A DNA stretch of 64,000 bases from Enterococcus songbeiensis (GTDB taxonomy: Bacteria > Bacillota > Bacilli > Lactobacillales > Enterococcaceae). Below, one piece after another: positions 27,220-35,274 of the stretch (position 1 is its first letter; each line of letters begins with the position of its first letter). The position numbers and the translations under genes are program-made. A model generated the notes under the pieces. The model saw only the letters and a list, made by a program, of their open reading frames with translations, was not told the origin of the DNA and did no database searches. The stretch lies in contig NZ_BJDS01000002.1 in NCBI RefSeq assembly GCF_005405265.1, positions 179,189-243,188 on the forward strand, read 5' to 3'.

Positions 27220-28017
27220 TTATTCGTCAAATGGTCGATCGTCACTGATTTGAATCGTATGGATTGCAGTTGCTTTGCCTGTTCTTTCATCAATATCAAT
27301 CAGGCAACCGGATAAAATGGTTCGACCGCTTTCCACTACTTCAAACCGCTGAGGCAACGTCGTCAAAAATCGTTCAATCACGGGTTCTCGTTTCATGCCT
27401 AAGATACCATCATAAGGACCTGTCATGCCTGCATCTGTCAAATAGGCGGTTCCTTGCGGTAAAATTCGAGCATCATTGGTTTGCACATGGGTATGGGTTC
27501 CGACGACGGCTGAAACACGTCCATCAAGATACCAACTCATCGCTTGTTTTTCACTTGTTGTTTCCCCGTGGAAATCAACAAAAATCAAGGATGTTCGTTC
27601 CCGTGCCATTGCCAACAGCTCATCGATTTTTCTAAAGGGATCATCCAACGCCACCATAAAGGTTCGTGCCTGCAGGTTGATCACCGCAAGCTCTACTTGA
27701 TTGACCTTGACAAAAACCATCCCCATTCCCGGTACTTCTTCAGGAAAATTGGCTGGCCGAATCATTTTTTTCGCTTCTCCGATAAATTCAAAAATATCCC
27801 GATTGTCCCACGTATGGTTTCCCATCGTGACGACATCGATTCCATCTTGTAAAAATTTTTTATAGATTTTTCCGGTGATTCCCCGACCAGAAGCTGCATT
27901 TTCTCCATTGCAGATCGTGACTTGTGGACGGTATTTCTTTTTTAATTTTGGTACATATTCTGTAATGGTTTTGCGGCCAAGAGCACCGACAACATCCCCA
28001 ATAAACAATACCCGCAC
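27220..28017 (-). CDS. ymdB: YmdB-family metallophosphoesterase (cyclic-nucleotide phosphodiesterase type)
   Basis: A 265-residue calcineurin-like phosphoesterase, matching the 264 residues of B. subtilis YmdB. Metal-binding motifs: FIGDVVG (5-11), NGENAA, GNHTWDN, FVDFHGE and GTHTHVQTND. Start is GTG at 28017 after AGAGGAAAA; the open frame to 28110 begins before this site and adds 31 unrelated residues. Family members act on 2',3'-cyclic nucleotides and affect RNase Y and biofilm. Next to ricA, which also touches RNase Y control. Confidence 0.93.
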   Translation of the reverse strand: MRVLFIGDVVGALGRKTITEYVPKLKKKYRPQVTICNGENAASGRGITGKIYKKFLQDGIDVVTMGNHTWDNRDIFEFIGEAKKMIRPANFPEEVPGMGMVFVKVNQVELAVINLQARTFMVALDDPFRKIDELLAMARERTSLIFVDFHGETTSEKQAMSWYLDGRVSAVVGTHTHVQTNDARILPQGTAYLTDAGMTGPYDGILGMKREPVIERFLTTLPQRFEVVESGRTILSGCLIDIDERTGKATAIHTIQISDDRPFDE

Positions 28018-28173
28018 AATTTTTCCTCTTCTCTTTTTGACATCTTTCCTTATTATAGTTGTTTTTGGGTGGAAAAAAAAGCCCGCCTCCTTTTTCAAAG
28101 GAAAAGACACTTTGCTATCTAGTTTATTGAATTTTGGTTAGAATAAAATTAACAAACGAAAAGGAGGAGGCTT

Positions 28174-28695
28174 ATGGCGCGATTTTTGAAAAGAATCGGA
28201 TTGCTTGCATTATTTGTTGTCGCTATTCTATTGATCCGTCACTATATCATTACTCCAATTATCGTCCAAGGAAAATCTATGCTGCCGACACTAGTCAATA
28301 ATGAACGCTTGTTGATGTCCAAAAATACTGACAATATCCAACGATTCGACATTGTGGTTTTCGATGCACCAAATGAGGATCGGAATTATATCAAGCGAGT
28401 AATCGGTCTGCCGGGAGAAACGGTGGAAATTCAAAAAGATCAGCTGGTAATTGACGGGAAAAAATACACCGAAGAATACCTTGATCCAAAATTAAGTGAA
28501 GAAGTTTTAACCACTCGTGAAACATTTACCGAGGACTTTGTTTTTGAAGTTCCCGCGGACAGTTATTTCGTTTTAGGCGACAATCGAACCAATTCTACTG
28601 ATAGCCGTTACATTGGCGCAATTTCTAAGGAGGAGATTGAAGGTGTCGCTCGAATCGTTTTGTGGCCGTTGGATCGTTTTGGCGGGATAGAATAA
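28174..28695 (+). CDS. lepB: signal peptidase I
   Basis: A 173-residue type I signal peptidase with one N-terminal membrane segment (about 7-26), catalytic Ser in GKSMLPTL, catalytic Lys in YIKRVIGLPGE, and GDNRTNSTDSR (boxes D and E). The short form is typical of Gram-positive bacteria. It cleaves Sec signal peptides on the outer membrane face. Strong AAGGAGGAGG start; divergent from ymdB. Confidence 0.95.
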   Translation: MARFLKRIGLLALFVVAILLIRHYIITPIIVQGKSMLPTLVNNERLLMSKNTDNIQRFDIVVFDAPNEDRNYIKRVIGLPGETVEIQKDQLVIDGKKYTEEYLDPKLSEEVLTTRETFTEDFVFEVPADSYFVLGDNRTNSTDSRYIGAISKEEIEGVARIVLWPLDRFGGIE

Positions 28696-28809
28696 CACGG
28701 AATTATTCACAATCGTGTATTTCATCACAAACAAAGAGGTTTTCTTCGTTATAAAAGCATGATAGAATAACATTGTAAGCATTATCAGAACTAACTGGAG
28801 GGATTCTTC

Positions 28810-28971
28810 ATGAAAAAAAGTAACGAGGAAGTTTTGGCACGTCGCATCAACGAATACAAAAAGAAACGCGAAAAAATCGTGAAGGCCGCAGTGCAGGAGC
28901 ACAAAGAAAACATGCCGGAGCGAAAAACGCTGCATTTTAAATTTGTCAAAGAGTCGACTGTCAAAAAATAA
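28810..28971 (+). CDS. small basic protein, 53 residues, function unknown
   Basis: Begins MKKSNEEVLARRINEYKKKR and ends FVKESTVKK; about a third of residues are Lys or Arg, with no membrane segment and a mostly helical prediction. GGAGGG lies 7 nt before the ATG and a strong terminator follows directly, so this is a complete transcription unit despite its size. I do not recognise a family. A small ribosome- or nucleic-acid-associated role would fit the charge, but is only a guess. Confidence 0.7.
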   Translation: MKKSNEEVLARRINEYKKKREKIVKAAVQEHKENMPERKTLHFKFVKESTVKK

Positions 28972-28976
28972 AAATG

Positions 28977-29014
28977 GCAGGCAGAAAGGAATCTTCCTTT
29001 TCTGCCTGCTTTTT
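28977..29014. terminator. Bidirectional terminator between the small basic protein gene and pepT
   Basis: GCAGGCAGAAAGGA / TTCCTTTTCTGCCTGC, about 15-bp stem with one bulge, T runs on both strands. Confidence 0.85.
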
Positions 29015-30236
29015 ATTTCCCTCCGCTCGCCAGACGAACGATTTCAACAATCGTATCTCGGGCTTTTTCCATAGCTTCCAAGGTAATGAACTCATATTGC
29101 CCATGGAAATTTTCGCCCCCAGTAAATAAGTTCGGTGTTGGGATTCCTTTATAGGAAATTTTCGAGCCGTCTGTCCCCCCGCGAAAAGGAGTGATCTTGA
29201 TGGGAATTTTTAAATTTTCCATCGCTTGTTTGGCATAGGTGACACTGCGGGGATCTTGATCAATAATTTCCCGCATGTTGTAGTATTGGTCAAACAAACG
29301 GTAGCTGATCCGTTCCTGCTGCAATTCTTTATTAAGTTCGGTAATGATTTGCAAAATTCTTTGCTTGCGGGCTTCAAATTTTTCCCGATCATGGTCCCGA
29401 ATAATATAGTGGAGCTCTGCATGACTGATATCCCCGATAAATTTATTCAGCAAATAAAAGCCCTGATATTCCCGTGTTTTTTCCGGAACTTCTGCTTGAG
29501 GCAGTTGTTGATCGATTTGCTCCCCAATTTTGATGGCATTGACCATTTGCTGGTAGGCTGTTCCGGGATGAACACTCGTGCCATCAATAAAAATTTCGAT
29601 TTTTGCCGCATTGAAGGTTTCATATTCAAAATGCCCTACGCGTCCACTGTCTAAAGTATAGGCAAACGCCACCGGAAAATCGTCAGGATCAAACAAATCT
29701 GCTCCTCGACCGATTTCTTCATCTGGACCGAATGCCACCCAGACATCACCTCTTTCAGCAGCTGGAACCTGTTTTAACAATCGAATTCCGTCAATGATTT
29801 CGGCGATCCCGGCTTTATCATCTGCTCCTAAAAGAGTCGTGCCGTCAGTTGTGATCAACGTTTCTCCTACATAATCCAACAAATTAGGAAATTCCGTGAC
29901 CGATAACACAATCTGCTTGCCCTCATTCAGGACAACATCCTGCCCATCATAATTTTCATGGACTTGCGGTTGACTATTTTCCGCAGAAAAATCTGCGGTG
30001 TCCACATGGGCAATAAAACCTACCGCTGTTTTTTTCGGATCACCTCTCAAAACCCCGATGGTAAAACTATTCTTCGGGTGATAGGCAACCTGTTCCAACC
30101 CCAAGTCGAGTAATTGATCCTTCAACAGCAATGCTAGATCAACTTGACCAGGCGTCGTAGGAATCGTAGTTGAGGTTTCATCGGAACGAGTATTGATTTT
30201 GGCATAACGTAAAAAATCGGTTAATAATTCTGACAT
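29013..30236 (-). CDS. pepT: peptidase T (tripeptide aminopeptidase)
   Basis: A 407-residue M20 peptidase: VGFIAHVDTADF (first zinc His), LLGADDKAGIAEI (bridging Asp), GPDEEIGRGADLFD (catalytic and ligand Glu), the dimerisation lobe, and PFRGGTDGSKISYKGIPTPNLFTGGENFHGQYE (last ligand His). Full length. It removes the N-terminal residue from tripeptides in the cytoplasm. AGGGTG precedes the ATG; monocistronic. Confidence 0.96.
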   Translation of the reverse strand: MSELLTDFLRYAKINTRSDETSTTIPTTPGQVDLALLLKDQLLDLGLEQVAYHPKNSFTIGVLRGDPKKTAVGFIAHVDTADFSAENSQPQVHENYDGQDVVLNEGKQIVLSVTEFPNLLDYVGETLITTDGTTLLGADDKAGIAEIIDGIRLLKQVPAAERGDVWVAFGPDEEIGRGADLFDPDDFPVAFAYTLDSGRVGHFEYETFNAAKIEIFIDGTSVHPGTAYQQMVNAIKIGEQIDQQLPQAEVPEKTREYQGFYLLNKFIGDISHAELHYIIRDHDREKFEARKQRILQIITELNKELQQERISYRLFDQYYNMREIIDQDPRSVTYAKQAMENLKIPIKITPFRGGTDGSKISYKGIPTPNLFTGGENFHGQYEFITLEAMEKARDTIVEIVRLASGGK

Positions 30237-30309
30237 ATTTTCACCCTATTCTAAAAATGCGTTTCTAAAATTAAAATAATCACCATATGCGTGGAAGACG
30301 ACTCCTTTT

Positions 30310-30732
30310 TCAAAAAGAAATCGGCTTTTCTTCCAGCTCGTGTACAATGTCGCGAAAATCAGCAAAACCAGCATCTAGTCCCCGTAATAAAATTTCTGCG
30401 GTGCCAATATTCGTAGCCAAGGGAATTTCATACACATCCGACAGGCGGATCAGTGCCGTCACATCTGGTTCGTGGGGTTGTGCCGCTAATGGGTCCCGCA
30501 AAAAAATCACCATGTCCAGTGCATCTTCTGAAATCATCGCGCCAATCTGCTGATCTCCTCCCAATGGACCAGATTTGAAGCGATGAACCGGCAAGCCGGT
30601 TGCCTCTTCAATTCGTTTTCCGGTCGTTCCCGTGGCAAACAATTCATGCTTCACTAAAATTTCCCGATATGCTGTCGTCAGCTTGACCATCATGTCCTTT
30701 TTGCGGTCATGGGCAATCAATGCAATCTTCAT
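30310..30732 (-). CDS. mgsA: methylglyoxal synthase
   Basis: A 140-residue MGS-like domain protein: [12 protein letters not shown] (catalytic-pocket His-8), [33 protein letters not shown] (phosphate-binding GTTG and catalytic Asp) and [15 protein letters not shown] at 30732 follows GGAGG; the open frame extends 16 codons further without a site. It converts dihydroxyacetone phosphate to methylglyoxal, a bypass of lower glycolysis when sugar phosphates accumulate. Confidence 0.96.
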   Translation of the reverse strand: MKIALIAHDRKKDMMVKLTTAYREILVKHELFATGTTGKRIEEATGLPVHRFKSGPLGGDQQIGAMISEDALDMVIFLRDPLAAQPHEPDVTALIRLSDVYEIPLATNIGTAEILLRGLDAGFADFRDIVHELEEKPISF

Positions 30733-30778
30733 CTCGTTTCCTCCGCTCTTTCTTTTTCTTAACGGTATCACACACAAC

Positions 30779-30813
30779 AAAAAAAGCCTAGCCAGATTAT
30801 TATCCGACTACGC
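30779..30813 (-). terminator. Rho-independent terminator of the 213-residue membrane protein gene
   Basis: On the minus strand GCGTAGTCGGAT / ATCTGGCTAGGC (one mismatch, two G-T pairs), 4-nt loop, then seven Ts. Confidence 0.7.
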
Positions 30814-30846
30814 TTTTACAACTTCCTTTTCGCAAGTTTGCTTTCG

Positions 30847-31488
30847 TCACATCCGTAACAGTGCAAGCAAATAGCGAATCAGGCGATAGACTAAAAACAA
30901 TAAGAAAATATTCCCAAAAATAAAACGAAACAAATCGGTGATTGATCCTTTGATATTTGCCAAAGAAAAACGCCGCAAGAAACGGGGAAACCGACTGTAG
31001 CCGTTTCGTTTTAAACGAAAACTTTCTTCGTAGGTTAATTCCAACATGTCATAATAAACCATTTGTAGTGGTTGGGAGGAGAAAAATGCTTTTTCAAAGC
31101 CCACCATCAGCGTGAACTGTTTGTTTCTGGAAGGAAAATTGCGAACTTTAGCTTTCTTGATGTGCACTTCCCCTTGTCCGGTTTCTTTTGCGGTGTAGCT
31201 GTATTCATCCTCCACCAACTGATAAATTTGAGCCGGTTGATTTTTTCTTAAAAAAGCGTCGTAGATTTCATCGAATTTACGGCTTTGAAGTACCAGATAA
31301 ACGAATAAAGCGATGAGTATCAGCAACAAAAAACCATTTATCAACAAGCTATCTCTTGTGATTGCTGAATAGACAGCCAACAACAGTCCGCAAACTGCCA
31401 GCAAACTCAAACGCAACCGATAATATCCTTGGTACATCAGTTGAATGGAACGACGATAATAGTCAAAGTCCTCTTTTACAAAATCCAT
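30847..31488 (-). CDS. membrane protein of unknown function, YcxB-like layout
   Basis: A 213-residue protein with two hydrophobic segments close together (about 25-42 and 48-68), a soluble region with beta-strand character (EVHIKKAKVRNFPSRNKQFTLMVGFEKAFFSSQPLQMVYYDML) and a final hydrophobic segment (about 187-210). The N-terminal hairpin followed by a PH-like soluble domain recalls YcxB-type proteins, but the extra C-terminal helix is unlike them. AGGAG precedes the ATG. Terminated separately from mgsA. Confidence 0.65.
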   Translation of the reverse strand: MDFVKEDFDYYRRSIQLMYQGYYRLRLSLLAVCGLLLAVYSAITRDSLLINGFLLLILIALFVYLVLQSRKFDEIYDAFLRKNQPAQIYQLVEDEYSYTAKETGQGEVHIKKAKVRNFPSRNKQFTLMVGFEKAFFSSQPLQMVYYDMLELTYEESFRLKRNGYSRFPRFLRRFSLANIKGSITDLFRFIFGNIFLLFLVYRLIRYLLALLRM

Positions 31489-31521
31489 GAAACAGCTCCT
31501 CTCAAAACTTAACGGGGTAGT

Positions 31522-32298
31522 TTATAGCAAATGTAATTCTTTCAGTGCTTTCCAAATACCGTCTTGTTCATTTGATGCCGTGACAAAATCCGCTTCTGCC
31601 TGCACTTCTGCAGTGGCATTGCCCATCGCAATCCCTAAGCCGGATTCCCGCAACATTTCCCGGTCGTTTAATCCATCACCGAATGCGACAACATCTTCTC
31701 TATCAATCCCTAGACGATTAGCAACATTTAAAATCGTTGCCGCTTTTGAACCGTTTTTCGGCACAACATCAACACAATTTTCATGCCAACGAATGAAGCG
31801 TAATTTTTGATATTTTTGATCAAAATAACCTTCATATTGTCGGCTATAAAAAGCCAGTGCTTGATAAACCTCTTGATCTTCTACGAATAATTGATCCAAT
31901 TCCGGTAATGTCGCCCCAAAGGATTTCATCGCTTCGTCCATGACCTCTACATTAATTGATGTAGAACGTTTCGCAACATCCATACTGATAAAGGCTGTAT
32001 CGATTGCCAATTGATTGGCTTCTTCTACGAATTGATCCAATTCAGAACGGTCTAAAAGATTCTTATAAATTTGTTGATGATCCAAAAAAGCGGCGGCACC
32101 GTTACATAAAACATAATTGGTAAATCCAAGATCGCGAATCACATCTTTAGCGTGAAACCGACTTCTACCAGTGGCTATTGTCACCAAATGCCCGGCTTTT
32201 CGCAGTTCTTCCAGTGCTTCCATCGTGCTGTCCAGCGGTTGCTTCTCATTGTCAAGAAGGGTCCCATCAATATCAAAAGCAAAAAGTTTTCGTTTCAT
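31522..32298 (-). CDS. HAD-superfamily hydrolase, Cof subfamily
   Basis: A 258-residue Cof-type phosphatase: DIDGTLLDNEK (nucleophile Asp-9, acid Asp-11), ATGRS, then a C2 cap, Lys in PKNGSK and GDGLNDREML. These enzymes dephosphorylate sugar phosphates or flavin nucleotides; specificity cannot be read. The ribosome-binding site is weak (ACCCTT just before ATG). 28 bp downstream of the AlkD-like gene. Confidence 0.9.
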   Translation of the reverse strand: MKRKLFAFDIDGTLLDNEKQPLDSTMEALEELRKAGHLVTIATGRSRFHAKDVIRDLGFTNYVLCNGAAAFLDHQQIYKNLLDRSELDQFVEEANQLAIDTAFISMDVAKRSTSINVEVMDEAMKSFGATLPELDQLFVEDQEVYQALAFYSRQYEGYFDQKYQKLRFIRWHENCVDVVPKNGSKAATILNVANRLGIDREDVVAFGDGLNDREMLRESGLGIAMGNATAEVQAEADFVTASNEQDGIWKALKELHLL

Positions 32299-32326
32299 AA
32301 GGGTTGTGTCGTCTCACTTTCTTATT

Positions 32327-32965
32327 CTATAGATACTTACTAGCTTCTCGAGTCGCCAACTTGCTGAAGTGCTGGTTCAAAAGCACCTGTCGGACCCATT
32401 CAGGATTCGTTTTGCTGTACTCTCTTAATGCCCATCCAATGGCTTTTTGAATAAAGAACTCTTCTGTATTCATATCATACTCAATGGCTTTTTTCAACAG
32501 CTCTCGGTCAGTTTTTTCCTTGAATTGCAACTGCAATGTGATAGCGATTCGCCGCAGCCAAAAGTCTGGTTGCTGATCAAACAGTAAGAAAACCGCTTCC
32601 AGTTTTTCCGGATGCTGCAAGATCCAGGTACCAAAAAATTTTCGCCAGGAATCGATACTGTCCCACCATTCCTTTTGCGCAGTCAAAACAAGCAGTTTTT
32701 CCAATTCCTCAAAGGAAAATCGACGGACATTTTTTTGTGCCAAATCGATTGCCAAATACTGGTATTCCCGTTTCTCTTTTTGATAATAGGTCGTGATCTC
32801 CACCAAAACGTCCTCTACCGACCAATTTTTGCTGGCAGTTAGAAGCGATTTTTGCAGGAATGCCCGTTGCGGTTTTGGTACACCGGCAAAAGAAAATCGG
32901 TTTTTCATATATTGTGCCATTGCTATAGCATTTTCTTCATTTTTCGGAAAGATTACTTGCTCCAT
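32327..32965 (-). CDS. DNA alkylation repair protein (AlkD-like HEAT-repeat family)
   Basis: A 212-residue all-helical protein with short HEAT-like repeats (WWDSIDSWRKFFGTWILQHP, PDFWLRRIAITLQLQFK and FFIQKAIGWALREYSKTNPEWVRQVL), the hallmark of the AlkC/AlkD glycosylases that excise bulky or positively charged alkylated bases without base flipping. The WALREY segment is typical. Start ATG at 32965 was chosen because GGAGG is 7 nt upstream; another ATG two codons earlier is too close to it. Confidence 0.88.
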   Translation of the reverse strand: MEQVIFPKNEENAIAMAQYMKNRFSFAGVPKPQRAFLQKSLLTASKNWSVEDVLVEITTYYQKEKREYQYLAIDLAQKNVRRFSFEELEKLLVLTAQKEWWDSIDSWRKFFGTWILQHPEKLEAVFLLFDQQPDFWLRRIAITLQLQFKEKTDRELLKKAIEYDMNTEEFFIQKAIGWALREYSKTNPEWVRQVLLNQHFSKLATREASKYL

Positions 32966-33012
32966 GCTCATTCCTCCATTGCTTATTTTCCAGCGTTTTT
33001 CCGCTGCCTTCC

Positions 33013-33042
33013 TTGACATAAGCTGTCTAAATAAAGTATACT
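33013..33042 (+). promoter_or_regulatory. rpsD promoter
   Basis: TTGACA, 18-bp spacer, TATACT. Predicts transcription from about 33049 and an unusually long leader of about 170 nt before rpsD. Confidence 0.75.
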
Positions 33043-33048
33043 ACCATT

Positions 33049-33218
33049 TGTGTAAAATAATGCAGCAGAAAGATAATAACTCGTCACCAGTTCGTTGCCA
33101 GAATGGTTCAATTGTGTAACCGCGGCTGCAAAGGTGAAGATTGAAGAACGGACTGCACGAATATGAATTTTTCATCGGATTATTTTACTCCAAAACTATT
33201 TTATTGGAGGAATCTTTA
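33049..33218 (+). promoter_or_regulatory. Long 5' leader of rpsD, candidate S4 autoregulatory RNA
   Basis: About 170 nt of non-coding leader between a strong promoter and rpsD, with no obvious terminator. rpsD of B. subtilis is known to be repressed by S4 binding its own leader, so autoregulation is likely. I could not derive the fold with confidence. Borders are from the predicted promoter. Confidence 0.5.
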
Positions 33219-33824
33219 ATGTCTCGTTATACTGGACCATCATGGAAAATATCCCGTCGTCTAGGTATCTCTTTGTCAGGAACTGGTAAAGAACTAGCAC
33301 GTCGCCCTTACGCACCAGGTCAACACGGACCAAACAGCCGTGGCAAAAAATCTGAATACGGCTTGCAATTAGCTGAAAAACAAAAACTTCGTCATATGTA
33401 CGGAATGAACGAACGCCAATTCAACAACTTGTTCGTTAAAGCAAGCAAGGTCAAAGAAGGAAAACACGGTGTTAACTTCATGATCTACCTAGAACAACGT
33501 TTAGACAATATTGTTTACCGTCTAGGTCTTGCAACAACTCGTCGTCAAGCACGTCAATTAGTCAACCATGGTCATATCTTAGTTGACGGCAAACGTGTGG
33601 ATATCCCTTCATACCACGTTGAAGTGGGTCAAGTGATCTCCGTTCGTGAAAAATCAAAAAATATCTCAACAATCAAAGATGCTGTTGAAGCAATCGTTGG
33701 ACGTCCAGCGTTTATCAGCTTTGATGATGAAAAATTAGAAGGTTCATTGACTCGTTTACCAGAACGCGACGAAATGTACCCAGACATCGATGAAGCCCTT
33801 GTCGTTGAATTCTACAACAGATAA
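33219..33824 (+). CDS. rpsD: 30S ribosomal protein S4
   Basis: A 201-residue S4: [37 protein letters not shown], a C-terminal S4 RNA-binding domain ([41 protein letters not shown]). Start moved to ATG 33219, 8 nt after TTGGAGG; the frame extends upstream to 33141 through the leader without a site. It nucleates 16S rRNA assembly. Codon use is strongly biased to optimal codons, as expected for a ribosomal protein. Stand-alone gene with promoter and terminator. Confidence 0.99.
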   Translation: MSRYTGPSWKISRRLGISLSGTGKELARRPYAPGQHGPNSRGKKSEYGLQLAEKQKLRHMYGMNERQFNNLFVKASKVKEGKHGVNFMIYLEQRLDNIVYRLGLATTRRQARQLVNHGHILVDGKRVDIPSYHVEVGQVISVREKSKNISTIKDAVEAIVGRPAFISFDDEKLEGSLTRLPERDEMYPDIDEALVVEFYNR

Positions 33825-33838
33825 GCGTCTTTTCAAAA

Positions 33839-33869
33839 AAGAGCAACCTCTCGAGGCTGCTCTTTTTTT
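33839..33869 (+). terminator. Rho-independent terminator of rpsD
   Basis: GAGCA / TGCTC outer stem with inner CCTC / GAGG, followed by seven Ts. Confidence 0.85.
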
Positions 33870-33930
33870 GTCTTGAAATAAAGAACAGAAAATTTTCATC
33901 GCATTTTTTCAAAAAAAACTTACGAGAAAC

Positions 33931-33953
33931 GCTAAAATATGTTAGGCTAACCT
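33931..33953 (+). promoter_or_regulatory. DtxR/IdeR-like metal-regulator site at the DUF2798 gene promoter
   Basis: GTTAGGCTAACCT (33941-33953) equals 13 consecutive positions of the DtxR/IdeR 19-bp consensus and directly follows a -10-like TAAAAT (33933-33938). Enterococci have DtxR-type manganese regulators, so repression by Mn or Fe is plausible. Family of the actual binder is inferred. Confidence 0.55.
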
Positions 33954-33982
33954 TCGCAACAAAAATTGAAGGAGGAATTTAC

Positions 33983-34426
33983 TTGCCAACAAACAAAAAA
34001 GAAGGAATTATTTTTACCACGATGATGTGCTTTCTCATGGTTTTAGGAATGAGTATCTATAATCTTTGGCTGCATGATTCATTGACACTAACGGAGCTAC
34101 TTATCGGCTTGATTCCCGGTTTTATCGTCGCTTTTATTTTGGATGTTTTCGTTGTCGGTGGACTGGCGAAAAAAATCGCTTTTTCTTTACCGATTAATCC
34201 TGAAAAAAAGCTGATTTTAATCCTGACGATTTCTACCTTGATGATTTTAGGCATGGTCACTTGTATGTCTTTATTCGGAATTTTAATGGAAAACGGACTC
34301 AACGAACAGCTTTTCAGCCAATACTTGACCGCCTGGAAAATGAATGTCATTGTTGCACTGCCGCTACAATTACTTATCGTCGGACCAATTTCCCGTAAAG
34401 TCTTGCAACAAATACAAACGGCTTAA
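33983..34426 (+). CDS. DUF2798 membrane protein
   Basis: A 147-residue protein made of two similar halves, each with two hydrophobic segments (FTTMMCFLMVLGMSIYN ... LIGLIPGFIVAFILDVFVVGGLAKKI and ILTISTLMILGMVTCMSLFGIL ... MNVIVALPLQLLIVGPISRKVL), the repeat of DUF2798. Start is TTG at 33983, seven bases after GGAGG. Function unknown; the DtxR-like box in its promoter suggests a link to metal homeostasis. Confidence 0.82.
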   Translation: MPTNKKEGIIFTTMMCFLMVLGMSIYNLWLHDSLTLTELLIGLIPGFIVAFILDVFVVGGLAKKIAFSLPINPEKKLILILTISTLMILGMVTCMSLFGILMENGLNEQLFSQYLTAWKMNVIVALPLQLLIVGPISRKVLQQIQTA

Positions 34427-34495
34427 TTTTTTTAGTGTTTGGTCTCTTTGACCAGACACTGCCAAAACGGCATCTTTACATAGATTTCTCAACGG

Positions 34496-34894
34496 TTACA
34501 ACAGAAAATTTTTTTTAAAATCATTTTTGCATAGAACCGCAAAAACCAGCACCTCAGCGATAAAAAATACTGTCTGGACCAACGAAGATTGCCAAAATTC
34601 CGGATAATGCCACCAGTGAAAAATAATCTCCGTCGTCCAAAAGGAAAGCACCACATAGGCGATCCCCCAAAGGACCCGGGAGGAAAGTGCTTTTTTCATG
34701 ATTGTACCTGCCACAAACAAGCAGAGCATCACCACCAGCAACAAGATTTGAATCTGATACGCTCTTTCACTAAAGGTTGACGGTTGCGCCATTTTTATTG
34801 AGGAATCAAATAAGAAAAAACCGCTGATCCCCGTATTGACAAACAAAAGCAAACGATACAGCAAAAGCAACTTCCCCACCCCTCTCTGCTCCAT
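34496..34894 (-). CDS. small membrane protein, four predicted helices, function unknown
   Basis: A frame of 132 residues with four hydrophobic segments (about 8-27, 46-66, 73-92 and 102-122) and a basic end (KNDFKKNFLL). Not recognised. The ATG at 34894 has no ribosome-binding site and sits a few bases after a -10-like TATACT, so either the message is leaderless or translation starts at a TTG eight codons in, preceded by AGAGGGG. The murI remnant lies immediately upstream. Confidence 0.55.
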   Translation of the reverse strand: MEQRGVGKLLLLYRLLLFVNTGISGFFLFDSSIKMAQPSTFSERAYQIQILLLVVMLCLFVAGTIMKKALSSRVLWGIAYVVLSFWTTEIIFHWWHYPEFWQSSLVQTVFFIAEVLVFAVLCKNDFKKNFLL

Positions 34895-34900
34895 CTCTTA

Positions 34901-35150
34901 CTAAAAGTATAGCAAGAAAGCCGTCAGACCAAAAATGATAGGGTCTTTCTGGTGCTGATTACTCTCCCGTAAAATAGTTTCCAAATGACTTCCCACCCCT
35001 TGATACCCCTTGTGGATTATCACTTCATCAGAAAAATACTGTTTGATTTCCGGCGCTAAAAATGGATAGTGGGTACAGCCGAGAACAACGCTTTTGGTTT
35101 TTCTTGGGTACATCTTCAAAAATTTCTTAACCAAAGCATCCAAAAAAAAA
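34901..35150 (-). pseudogene. glutamate racemase (murI) C-terminal remnant
   Basis: The frame contains DALVKKFLKMYPRKTKSVVLGCTHYPFLAPEIKQYF, matching the C-terminal catalytic segment of MurI (consensus LGCTHYPLL, second catalytic Cys), followed by EVIIHKGYQGVGSHLETIL where intact enzymes read roughly IDSGAETVREVSVLL. Only about 75 of the usual 265 or so residues remain; the N-terminal half with the first catalytic Cys is absent, and A/T-rich non-coding sequence replaces it. No start codon with a ribosome-binding site. A functional murI must exist elsewhere. Confidence 0.75.
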
Positions 35151-35188
35151 AGCCTTTTACCGATTTTTACAAAAAACACGAAAAAAAC

Positions 35189-35262
35189 TTTACATTTCGT
35201 AAACCAAATAATATAATTTCGTTAACGAACGTCAACTAACTAAAAAATAAAAGTTAACGAAA
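35189..35262 (+). promoter_or_regulatory. bioY promoter with BirA-type biotin operator
   Basis: TTTACA (35189-35194), 17-bp spacer, TATAAT (35212-35217). Half-site TTTCGTAAAC (35195-35204) and GTTAACGAAC (35221-35230) are 16 bp apart, the geometry of Gram-positive BirA operators built on GTTAAC, and straddle the -10. A further GTTAACGAAA (35253-35262) lies downstream, giving three half-sites. Biotin-loaded BirA should repress. Confidence 0.75.
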
Positions 35263-35274
35263 GAAGGATTACTT

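Noticed and set aside
34434..34460. Perfect hairpin AGTGTTTGGTC / GACCAGACACT after the DUF2798 gene
   Set aside because: Not followed by a T run on either strand, so not called a terminator; kept only as an unexplained inverted repeat.
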